Below, one piece after another: positions 1-5,389 of a stretch of DNA of 7,238 nucleotides; the first letter of the stretch is position 1, and each line of letters begins with the position of its first letter. The position numbers were made by a program, and so were the translations under genes. The notes beneath the pieces were generated by a model. It did no database searches, was not told the origin of the DNA, and was given only the letters and a program-made list of their open reading frames with translations. The stretch is from an uncultured Eubacteriales bacterium (GTDB lineage: Bacteria; Bacillota; Clostridia; Peptostreptococcales; Anaerovoracaceae). Location: the NCBI GenBank assembly GCA_902803185.1, contig CADCOV010000054.1, positions 1 to 7,238 on the forward strand. The letters are read 5' to 3'.

Positions 1-870
1 GCGGCCGGCAAGGAGACGGTGCTCCTGCGCATCCCGATGCACTGCGAGGTGGCGGATGTGGTGAAGTATGTGGACGTCTGCATGAACTCCGAGCTCTCCA
101 CCATCCGGCTCCTGAACGAGGAGGCGGCCAAGGCGGGGAAGTGCCAGAAGATCGTTTTGATGATCGACATGGGCGACCTGAGAGAGGGCCTGTTCTTCCG
201 GAACGAAGACCTGATCGATGAGGCCGTCGAGGAGATCCTCGGCCTTGCGAACATCGAGCTTTTCGGCATCGGCGTCAACCTGACCTGCTATGGCGCGATC
301 ATCCCGAAGTACGACAACCTGAACGGCCTCGTGGAGCAGGGACGCCGCATCGAGAAGAAGTTCGGCATCGAGCTCAAGATGATCTCCGGCGGAAACTCCA
401 GCTCCATCTATCTGGTGGACAAGGGCGAGCTGCCGGCGGGCATCAACAACCTGCGCCTGGGCGAGTCCTTCCTGCTGGGCAACGATACCGCCTACGAGAC
501 CAAGCTGCCGGGTACCACCGGTGAGACCTTCGTCCTCAGGGCGCAGATCGTGGAGCTGAAGGAGAAGCCGTCCCTGCCGATCGGCGAGGTGGGCGTGGAC
601 GCCTTCGGCCAGAAGCCGTACTATGAGGACCGGGGCATCATGAAGCGGGCCATCATCGCCATCGGCAAGCAGGATACGGACCTGGGCAGCATGACCCCGG
701 TGGACGAGCGGATCGAGATCATGGGCGGAAGCTCCGACCACATCATCCTGGACGTCACCCGCTGCGGCGGCGACTACAAGGTCGGCAGCGTCGTCGAGTT
801 CTACCTGGGCTACGGCGGCATGCTGAAGGTCATGACCAGCCCTTATGTGGAGAAGTGCTACCGCAGATAG
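1..870 (+). CDS. orr: Ornithine/alanine racemase family PLP enzyme (5' partial)
   Basis: The frame is open to base 1, so the gene begins before the window; the GTG at 19 is internal, not a start. About 289 residues are visible. The family is usually about 350 residues, so roughly the first 60 are missing, including the region expected to carry the PLP-binding lysine. The visible part resembles the alanine-racemase N-terminal fold of the Orr group, which interconverts L- and D-ornithine in clostridial amino-acid fermentation. Supporting motifs are MIDMGDLREG (residues 49-58 counted from the GTG), GGNSSS in the middle and NLRLGESFLLGN after it. The last third (residues about 170-283) is a conserved tail ending in GYGGMLKVMTSPYV. 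The fold is seen from sequence. Ornithine as substrate is inferred from family resemblance; alanine or another amino acid is possible. The gene converges on the lysR gene with a 3-nt gap and no terminator between them. Confidence 0.8.
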   Translation, partial: AAGKETVLLRIPMHCEVADVVKYVDVCMNSELSTIRLLNEEAAKAGKCQKIVLMIDMGDLREGLFFRNEDLIDEAVEEILGLANIELFGIGVNLTCYGAIIPKYDNLNGLVEQGRRIEKKFGIELKMISGGNSSSIYLVDKGELPAGINNLRLGESFLLGNDTAYETKLPGTTGETFVLRAQIVELKEKPSLPIGEVGVDAFGQKPYYEDRGIMKRAIIAIGKQDTDLGSMTPVDERIEIMGGSSDHIILDVTRCGGDYKVGSVVEFYLGYGGMLKVMTSPYVEKCYRR

Positions 871-873
871 CGG

Positions 874-1773
874 TCAGAACAGGATCGTGTAATCCGGATT
901 CCCCTTGGAATTGATGAACTCCTTGATGCAGTCCAGGAGGTCGTTGAGCAGAGGGGAGTCGGCCATGGCTACGCCCATCATGCACTTAATCAGTCGGAAG
1001 GGCATATCGCTGCGGGACCGGATGACCCGGAGACCGCCTCTGGGCAGCAACGCATCCGCGACGCTCATCGGAACGGCGGCCCACTTGCCCTTCTTCAGCA
1101 GGAAGTAGTACAGGTGATCCATCGTGGAGATCCTGAGCGGAGAAACGGCGTCTTCACCGAACTGGGCGGCATGCCAGGCGTAGAACGGGCCGCCCCAGTA
1201 GAGGTAGACCTCGTCGGCCACATCCAGTTCGGCAGGGAGGACTTCCTCCGGGTAACGGCTGTCCTCGCCGGTGAGGAGCACCATCGGCTCGGAGAAGACC
1301 GGGAGAGCGGTGATGGTGTCGCTGTTGTATTCACCGGAGGTGAAGGCGATGTCCGTCTCCCCGTATTCGATGTTCTCGCCGGCATCCACCGTGTCGAAGC
1401 TCTGGATCTCCAGCTCGACGTTCGGATGCAGGGCGATGAACCGGTCGTAGACGTACGGGAAGAGAAGGAGCCCCAGGCTGTTGATGGACGAGACCCGCAG
1501 GATGGGTTTGGCATTTCCCTTCTTGATGTCGTACATCCGCTCGATCAGGTTCTCATATTGGACCGCGAGCTGCTGGAACTGCCTGCCCTCCGGGGTCAGC
1601 GCCAAGGTGCGGCTTCCCCGGCTGCGCAGGAACAGCAGGCATCCCAGCTCCTCCTCCAGGGAATGCAGCCTGGTGCTGAGGGAGGACTGGCTGATCATCA
1701 AAGCGTCCGCGGCATCGGTGATGGTGCCGGATCTGTGAATGGCGAGGAAAGCCTCGATCTGTGCGTGAGTCAT
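874..1773 (-). CDS. LysR family transcriptional regulator
   Basis: This 299-residue protein has the usual LysR length and layout. A winged helix-turn-helix lies at about residues 1-60, with the typical pattern of AxxLxISQSSLSTRLHSLEE followed by LGCLLFLRS and LTPEG. A periplasmic-binding-protein-like effector domain covers about 90-295. The ATG at 1773 is preceded by GGAGG (1779-1783) with 5-nt spacing, which fixes the start. LysR proteins bind DNA as tetramers and often regulate a divergent neighbour and themselves. Here the divergent unit is the candidate small RNA and the carboxypeptidase gene, while the racemase gene is convergent. The target and inducer cannot be read from sequence. Its promoter lies in the AT-rich gap upstream, with an inverted repeat at the predicted start point. 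Confidence 0.93.
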   Translation of the reverse strand: MTHAQIEAFLAIHRSGTITDAADALMISQSSLSTRLHSLEEELGCLLFLRSRGSRTLALTPEGRQFQQLAVQYENLIERMYDIKKGNAKPILRVSSINSLGLLLFPYVYDRFIALHPNVELEIQSFDTVDAGENIEYGETDIAFTSGEYNSDTITALPVFSEPMVLLTGEDSRYPEEVLPAELDVADEVYLYWGGPFYAWHAAQFGEDAVSPLRISTMDHLYYFLLKKGKWAAVPMSVADALLPRGGLRVIRSRSDMPFRLIKCMMGVAMADSPLLNDLLDCIKEFINSKGNPDYTILF

Positions 1774-1787
1774 ATCTACCTCCAGTT

Positions 1788-1801
1788 ATATAGAGCTATA
1801 T
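1788..1801. promoter_or_regulatory. Inverted repeat at the lysR transcription start, possible LysR operator
   Basis: ATATAG-AG-CTATAT is an inverted repeat with 6-bp arms and a 2-bp spacer. It lies 15-28 nt upstream of the lysR ATG and covers the predicted start point (about 1799) of the leftward promoter. It is AT-rich and so could arise by chance in this context. Its position would suit autorepression. Confidence 0.3.
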
Positions 1802-1805
1802 CTAT

Positions 1806-1833
1806 ATTTTACACAAAAAAATGTATTTTACAA
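1806..1833 (-). promoter_or_regulatory. Promoter of the lysR gene
   Basis: On the minus strand, TTGTAA (1828-1833) and TAAAAT (1806-1811) are separated by 16 bp. This places the start near 1799 and leaves a leader of about 25 nt containing the GGAGG ribosome binding site. The -35 overlaps that of the rightward promoter on the other strand. Confidence 0.5.
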
Positions 1834-1854
1834 GATGATAAAATGGGATATAAT
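1827..1854 (+). promoter_or_regulatory. Sigma-A-like promoter of the candidate small RNA/leader
   Basis: TTTACA (1827-1832) is followed after 16 bp by a perfect TATAAT (1849-1854), predicting a start near 1861. It reads rightward into the stem-loop-rich stretch and, if the terminator is passed, into the carboxypeptidase gene. Confidence 0.6.
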
Positions 1855-1860
1855 GTAACT

Positions 1861-2001
1861 AAGCAGAGAACCTGCTACTCACATTTGAAACCACCACTAC
1901 CCTTTCAATCCAATATCCTTATTTGGCGAAACCGTCGGCCACAGGAGCATTTAGTGAAGAAATTCTTAAGATGCTGCTGTGGGCGACGGTTTTGCTTTTT
2001 T
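1861..2001 (+). ncRNA. Candidate small RNA or attenuated leader, about 140 nt
   Basis: The stretch between a consensus-like promoter and a strong terminator contains ordered stem-loops. The first pairs AGCAG (1862-1866) with CTGCT (1872-1876). The second pairs TTGAAA (1885-1890) with TTTCAA (1903-1908) and shows a C-rich loop, CCACCACTACCC. The third is the 28-pair-position terminator hairpin from 1925. C-rich single-stranded loops in small RNAs of low-GC Gram-positives often pair with Shine-Dalgarno sequences, so a regulatory role is conceivable. I do not recognise it as 6S RNA, SRP RNA, a T-box or any riboswitch I know. Because the next gene has its own promoter after the terminator, an independent RNA is at least as likely as a leader. 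The promoter, stems and terminator are seen; the function is inferred. Confidence 0.45.
1925..2001 (+). terminator. Long imperfect hairpin with U-tract
   Basis: Bases 1925-1952 pair with 1969-1996 across 28 positions. There are two G-G mismatches (1938/1983 and 1945/1976) and a few G-U pairs. The loop of about 16 nt is able to form a small inner hairpin. Uninterrupted T follows at 1996-2001. The form is that of an intrinsic terminator, but the stem is far longer than usual. It would separate transcription from the promoter at 1827-1854 from the carboxypeptidase gene. Confidence 0.65.
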
Positions 2002-2058
2002 CTCGCAGGGAAATATGTTAGAATTAGTAGTACTCTGGAAAACTATGTGGAGAGGTAA
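1954..2058 (+). CDS. Possible 34-residue leader ORF inside the terminator
   Basis: A GTG at 1954 is preceded by AGGAG (1943-1947) with 6-nt spacing. The frame encodes 34 residues, beginning VKKFLRCCCGRRFCFFLAG, and stops at TAA 2056-2058, 3 nt before the carboxypeptidase ATG. Its last codons contain that gene's ribosome binding site, so translational coupling is possible. The ribosome binding site and the three consecutive Cys codons (1972-1980) lie in opposite arms of the terminator hairpin. Translation and termination would therefore compete, as in attenuation. I recognise no homologue. The composition could be chance, and the downstream promoter at 2016-2024 would bypass it. Confidence 0.25.
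   Translation: MKKFLRCCCGRRFCFFLAGKYVRISSTLENYVER
2016..2024 (+). promoter_or_regulatory. Extended -10 promoter of the carboxypeptidase gene
   Basis: TGT-TAGAAT is an extended -10 element (TGn plus hexamer at 2019-2024). The T-rich tail of the terminator (1996-2001) serves as a poor -35 at 17 bp. The predicted start is near 2031. The leader would hold GGAGAGG (2049-2055), 6 nt before the ATG at 2062. Confidence 0.45.
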
Positions 2059-2061
2059 GAT

Positions 2062-3237
2062 ATGGCGAAACACAGCAAAAACCTATTTGCGCGCAAGTCG
2101 AGGGCACAGCAGATCCGCGAGCTGGTCGTGGTCATTCTTTTGCTGCTCGCGATCGCCATCGTGTGCCTGTTCCTCTACTTCAACCTCTTCGGCACCGCCA
2201 AGAGATATACGCTGGTCGAGGACCTGACGGCGGAGATCGGCTCCGAGGTCAAGGGCTCCGACTTTGTCGCCTCCATAGATGGCGGCACCATCACCCAGGA
2301 CTGCGACGTGGACACCTCCACCCTCGGAAAGAAACGCTGCGAGCTGACCTTCGACTTCGACGGCAAGGAGCGCTCCTACGGCTTCGACGTCGAGGTGGTG
2401 GACACCGAGGCCCCGGTGATCAAGGCCGGGGACGACCTGAACCTGCTGATCGGCAGCAGCTTTGATCCGGCCAAGCAGGCGGGGGTCAAGGACAATTCCG
2501 GCGAGAAGCCGGAGATCACGGTGACCGGCGACTACGACACCAACAAGGCCGGGAGCTACGAGATCACCTTCTCCGCCCAGGACAGCGCCGGCAACAAGGC
2601 GGAATCCTCGATGACCCTCCACGTGATCGACCCTGCGGCCACGGACGGCGACATCACCTTCGTCACCGCCACCGGCGCCAAGGGCGAGCGGGTGGACGGC
2701 ATCACCACCATAGACGGCCTCATCATCGCGAACAAGACCTTCGGCCTGCCGGAATACTACGGTTCGGAGGATCTGACCGGCGACACCTACGAGGCCTATT
2801 ACGAGATGGCGTCTGCAGCCGCAGAGGAGAACCTGTGGCTGGACATCGTCAGCGGCTACCGGTCCTACTGGACCCAGGCGGAGCTCTACGAGGGCTATGC
2901 CGCGAGCTACGGCTACGACGAGGCGGACACCTTCTCCGCGCGACCTGGCTTCTCGGAGCACCAGACCGGCTACGCCATGGACCTCAATCAGGTGGATGAG
3001 AGCTTTGCGGACACGCCGGAGGGCATCTGGCTGGCGGAGAACTGCTGGCGCTACGGCTTCATCCTCCGCTATCCGGAGGGCAAGCAGGACATCACCGGCT
3101 ACATCCCGGAGGCCTGGCACTTCCGCTACATCGGCGACGTGGAGCTGGCGGAGAAGCTGTACAACGGCGGCGACTGGATCTGCCTGGAGGAATACTTCGG
3201 CATCCCGAGCGCCTACGCGGAAGACACCGAAGAGTAA
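2062..3237 (+). CDS. Membrane-anchored VanY-type D-alanyl-D-alanine carboxypeptidase (M15) with Ig-like stalk
   Basis: The 391-residue protein trims the terminal D-Ala from peptidoglycan stem peptides outside the membrane; the activity is inferred from family motifs. A basic N-terminus precedes one membrane helix (about 19-42) with no cleavage site, so it should be a signal anchor. Residues about 46-112 and 113-190 form two beta-rich extracellular segments. The second resembles DUF5011/Ig-like repeats (DTEAPVI start, AGSYEITFSAQDSAGNKA end). The catalytic domain spans about 215-362. SGYRS (264-268) supplies the substrate-binding Arg, SEHQTGYAMD (298-307) gives zinc ligands H300 and D307, and EAWH (350-353) gives the base E350 and ligand H353. 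All key residues are intact. The ATG has a good ribosome binding site at 2049-2055. The gene has its own promoter, follows the candidate small RNA and ends before a strong terminator. Because the catalytic domain sits on a stalk, the enzyme probably reaches into the wall. D,D-dipeptidase activity is less likely given the length. Confidence 0.92.
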   Translation: MAKHSKNLFARKSRAQQIRELVVVILLLLAIAIVCLFLYFNLFGTAKRYTLVEDLTAEIGSEVKGSDFVASIDGGTITQDCDVDTSTLGKKRCELTFDFDGKERSYGFDVEVVDTEAPVIKAGDDLNLLIGSSFDPAKQAGVKDNSGEKPEITVTGDYDTNKAGSYEITFSAQDSAGNKAESSMTLHVIDPAATDGDITFVTATGAKGERVDGITTIDGLIIANKTFGLPEYYGSEDLTGDTYEAYYEMASAAAEENLWLDIVSGYRSYWTQAELYEGYAASYGYDEADTFSARPGFSEHQTGYAMDLNQVDESFADTPEGIWLAENCWRYGFILRYPEGKQDITGYIPEAWHFRYIGDVELAEKLYNGGDWICLEEYFGIPSAYAEDTEE

Positions 3238-3258
3238 ATAACGAAATCAAAGCAAAAT

Positions 3259-3297
3259 AAAGGACTGCAGTCTGGCGGGTGACTGCAGTCCTTTTTT
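3259..3297. terminator. Bidirectional intrinsic terminator
   Basis: A perfect 14-bp stem (3259-3272 with 3281-3294) encloses an 8-nt loop and runs into T at 3292-3297. The left side is A-rich (AAAATAAA), so it also works for leftward transcription from cvpA. It separates the convergent carboxypeptidase and cvpA genes. Confidence 0.85.
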
Positions 3298-3342
3298 GGT
3301 TGTCGCTGCCGGGACTGACGGGAAGATATAAGGGGATTACCG

Positions 3343-4017
3343 TCAGTGCAGCAGCTCCAGAAGATACGTGATCGGGTTGTGGTCGTACAGCGCGCTGCAC
3401 AGGAGGCTCTCACGGATGCCGGCGACCACCGGGGTGGAGGCGTCCGGATCGATGACGCTGGAGAGCGGGAAGACGATCATCAGCAGGATGCTGATGGCCA
3501 GCACGCCGCGGATCAGGCCGAAGAGGCCGCCGCAGAGACCGTTGGTGAACCCGCCCGGATCGTCGGAGTCGATGCTCTCCAGGGCGGACACGATGATCTT
3601 GGTGATGATGAGCGCGGCCACGAAGACCAGGAAGAAGCATAGCACGAGCATGATGGTCTCCGACAGGTTGGCGGCCAGTTTGGCAGCCGATTCCTCGCTG
3701 AACTCGCTGATGCCGCCCCTGAGCTGTTCCGGGATCAGGTTGAAGAACTTGTTCCCGACCCAGCTGGTGCTGAACAGGGACTCCACGTGGGAGGCGAAGC
3801 TGTCCGCGAGCCCGGTGTGTTCCCGGATCAGGCCCAGCACCGGCTTCGCCGCAAAGAGGGAGACGCCGACGCAGACGACCCAGCGGACCAGGTTGAAGAT
3901 GGCCGCAATGATGCCCTGGCGCCACCCCATGATCACGGAGATCAGGATGACGATGAACAGGCAGATATCGATGCCCAGGGCTATGTAGTTGTCATAAAAA
4001 TGTTTGATGAATTCCAT
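3343..4017 (-). CDS. cvpA: CvpA family membrane protein
   Basis: From the ATG at 4017 the protein has 224 residues and four predicted membrane helices (about 10-30, 36-57, 121-145 and 163-185). It carries the CvpA signature of a GWRQGI turn after helix 1 and a Gly-rich NGLCGGLFGLIRG stretch before the last helix. CvpA proteins are inner-membrane proteins first linked to colicin V production. Their biochemical role is poorly defined, with links to envelope stress. The frame extends to a TTG at 4053 (236 residues), but those 12 residues do not look like family sequence and that start also lacks a ribosome binding site. The ATG lies directly at the predicted transcription start of a promoter, which favours it as a leaderless start. 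The gene follows the nucleotidyltransferase remnant on the same strand and ends at the shared terminator. Confidence 0.85.
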   Translation of the reverse strand: MEFIKHFYDNYIALGIDICLFIVILISVIMGWRQGIIAAIFNLVRWVVCVGVSLFAAKPVLGLIREHTGLADSFASHVESLFSTSWVGNKFFNLIPEQLRGGISEFSEESAAKLAANLSETIMLVLCFFLVFVAALIITKIIVSALESIDSDDPGGFTNGLCGGLFGLIRGVLAISILLMIVFPLSSVIDPDASTPVVAGIRESLLCSALYDHNPITYLLELLH

Positions 4018-4023
4018 GTTCTT

Positions 4024-4053
4024 ATCATAGCAGAAAAGAATGGGTGCGGGCAA
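4024..4053 (-). promoter_or_regulatory. cvpA promoter predicting a leaderless mRNA
   Basis: On the minus strand, TTGCCC (4048-4053) and TATGAT (4024-4029) are 18 bp apart. Counting from the -10 puts +1 at about 4017, the A of the cvpA ATG. No Shine-Dalgarno precedes that ATG. Confidence 0.45.
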
Positions 4054-4074
4054 GGGGATAACGCACGCTTTTGA

Positions 4075-4713
4075 TTATTTTTTCACACTTTTCGTGACTT
4101 TTTTGGCACGAAGGGTGCGGAGGACGGTCTCCGGGTCCGCGGTTTGGAACAGATCGGAGTAAGAGTCCTGCAGCGTCAGCAGGTCCGTTCTGGCGGCCCT
4201 TTCGTTTTCACTGACTTTCTCATAGAGTGCGCTGAACTCCCCATTTCTGAAGATATCGTCGAGAAACGGTCTTGCTCTGGCTGGGAAATCGTCCCAGGAA
4301 TCATAGAGATCCCTTACTGCCCGATCGATCATGGCAAATGAGATCGGCTCCCTGCGATCTGTGTGTTCCGCCAGGATGCCGACAATGTCGGAGATATCAT
4401 TTTTGTAATGACGGAAGGACCGCAGTTTCATCGCGATGAGGTATTCTCCTGTGAGGATCCGGACGCTCAGCATCTGATAGAAGGATTTGTAAAACCTGGA
4501 AAAGCGAACGATCCTGTCGGTGTAGGAATCGGTTCTGGTGAAGTCGCTGTTAAGCCAACCCGGAGGAAGCGAGAAGCGGTCCCCGACATGTATGATCGCA
4601 TCCTTCATCGAGGATGCGGCATGGATGAGGGCATCGATAGCGGTCGTCGTATTTCGGAATCCATACCCGCTGACGATCGCTGCGCCTCCGATCAACACGA
4701 TCTCGGCAGGCAT
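4075..4713 (-). CDS. Residual ORF of a DUF6036/AbiEii-like nucleotidyltransferase, catalytic Asp missing
   Basis: These 212 residues follow an in-frame stop and hold nearly all of a minimal nucleotidyltransferase of the type found as toxin-like partners. IVLIGGAAIV (5-14) matches the Gly-Gly nucleotide-binding turn, and GFRNTTTAIDAL (18-29) matches the R-x-T-x-DxD segment. Here the first Asp of DxD is Ala25 (codon GCT); D27 is kept. Further on, EYLIAMKLRSFRHYKNDISDI (90-110) matches the helical K-x-R-x-K-D-x-x-D segment of this group. The C-terminus is Lys-rich. Translation could restart at the ATG 4713, 21 nt after the stop, but only a weak GGAAA precedes it. Without the first metal-binding Asp, nucleotide transfer should be lost or very weak. 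The family assignment is from motif memory, not a search. It lies downstream of the helix-turn-helix gene in the same transcript. Confidence 0.7.
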   Translation of the reverse strand: MPAEIVLIGGAAIVSGYGFRNTTTAIDALIHAASSMKDAIIHVGDRFSLPPGWLNSDFTRTDSYTDRIVRFSRFYKSFYQMLSVRILTGEYLIAMKLRSFRHYKNDISDIVGILAEHTDRREPISFAMIDRAVRDLYDSWDDFPARARPFLDDIFRNGEFSALYEKVSENERAARTDLLTLQDSYSDLFQTADPETVLRTLRAKKVTKSVKK

Positions 4714-4809
4714 TTTCCGGCCGGCCAGCCGACGTTATTCTTTGGCCAGCTCCTTCAAATACAGATCAAGATCACGCCGCTGAAAGGACAGCGCTTGGTC
4801 AAATGACAT
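4075..4809 (-). pseudogene. Full nucleotidyltransferase gene interrupted by TAA at codon 25
   Basis: The original start is most likely the ATG at 4809. GAGGT (4815-4819) lies 5 nt before it, and the start overlaps the end of the regulator gene by 11 nt (4799-4809). From there 24 codons end in LDLYLKELAKE, then TAA (4735-4737), and the same frame continues RRLAGRKMPAEIVLIGG. In relatives I recall, this junction reads KE-Y-RKL followed by a GKK-PAEI-type stretch. The stop therefore probably replaced a Tyr codon (TAT or TAC) by one base change. No frameshift is involved. The intact product would have been about 244 residues. A sequencing error could explain the stop alone but not the separate Asp-to-Ala change in the active site. 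Confidence 0.65.
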
Positions 4810-5368
4810 CTCTTACCTCGCATTCTATAATGTTGAAACGCAGGAATTCCGGTATTGCAGCGGCTTTTGCCTGTTCTCTGGCACGATCGCTTCCGGAAGC
4901 TGCATCTTCGAGGAGAATGCCGGAAGGGTAAAGGGGCGCCTGAAGACGGGTCTTGCGAATATCCGCGTAGGCATCACAGATGGGGATGCCGTTGATGCGG
5001 CTGAGATAATCAACCATGGCGAGAAGATACAGGCTTTCCGGGTAGCGAGCCATTTCGAAGAGACGTGGAATGGATCCTTTTTCGATCGTATCGATCAGGA
5101 AATCGACGTCTCCCATCTCTTTCAGGCGATGACAGGTTTCGCTTTTGAACAATTCAAAAGCCGGCCGCGGTGTAACATAGGGTTCCAGCAGCATCTCCAT
5201 CGTTACGCCCAGCGTATTCGCCAGCTTGTACACCGTGTCGGCGCTGCATTTCTCCAAACGAGTCTTGCCGCTGCAGATGTCGTGCAAAGTCATGTAGGGG
5301 ACTCCGCTCTGCCGGGCCACCTGATACTGGGTCATGTTCTTTCGCTTCAGTAATTCGTTGATGTACAT
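4799..5368 (-). CDS. XRE-type helix-turn-helix regulator, putative antitoxin partner
   Basis: The ATG at 5368 is chosen over the longer frame at 5437. GGGAGG (5374-5379) sits 5 nt before it, and the promoter lies at 5390-5418. The product has 189 residues. A Cro/C1-type helix-turn-helix covers about 1-62 (NMTQYQVARQSGVPYMTLHDI, then SGKTRLEKCSADTVYKLANTLGV). A helical domain of unknown function follows at about 68-189, ending IPEFLRFNIIECEVRDVI. I recall this two-domain architecture in front of DUF6036 nucleotidyltransferases in clostridia. With the 11-nt overlap and the palindrome in its own promoter, this suggests an autoregulating antitoxin-like repressor, by analogy with AbiEi/AbiEii. No direct evidence of neutralisation is visible. 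The gene appears intact even though its partner is broken. GC content is lower than in the flanking amidohydrolase. Confidence 0.8.
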   Translation of the reverse strand: MYINELLKRKNMTQYQVARQSGVPYMTLHDICSGKTRLEKCSADTVYKLANTLGVTMEMLLEPYVTPRPAFELFKSETCHRLKEMGDVDFLIDTIEKGSIPRLFEMARYPESLYLLAMVDYLSRINGIPICDAYADIRKTRLQAPLYPSGILLEDAASGSDRAREQAKAAAIPEFLRFNIIECEVRDVI

Positions 5369-5389
5369 GGCAACCTCCCAATTACCAAT

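Noticed and set aside
1861..2001. Known riboswitch, T-box, 6S or SRP RNA
   Set aside because: None of the conserved core sequences I know from these families could be found, so only a generic small RNA or leader is proposed.
1114..2058. Long rightward ORF (314 codons) across lysR and the intergenic region
   Set aside because: Most of it is antisense to the LysR gene and has no recognisable domain. Only its last 34 codons, with their own ribosome binding site, were kept as a possible leader ORF.
2083..3120. Leftward ORF of 345 codons opposite the carboxypeptidase gene
   Set aside because: It is a shadow created by high GC. The V/A/G/L/R-rich composition matches no family, and the sense frame has all catalytic motifs.
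3410..3988. ORFs in other frames across cvpA
   Set aside because: They have Arg/Gly/Pro-rich shadow composition, while the cvpA frame shows four membrane helices and the family signature.
4363..4806. Rightward ORF of 147 codons opposite the nucleotidyltransferase
   Set aside because: It is antisense to a frame with clear nucleotidyltransferase motifs; no family resemblance was seen.
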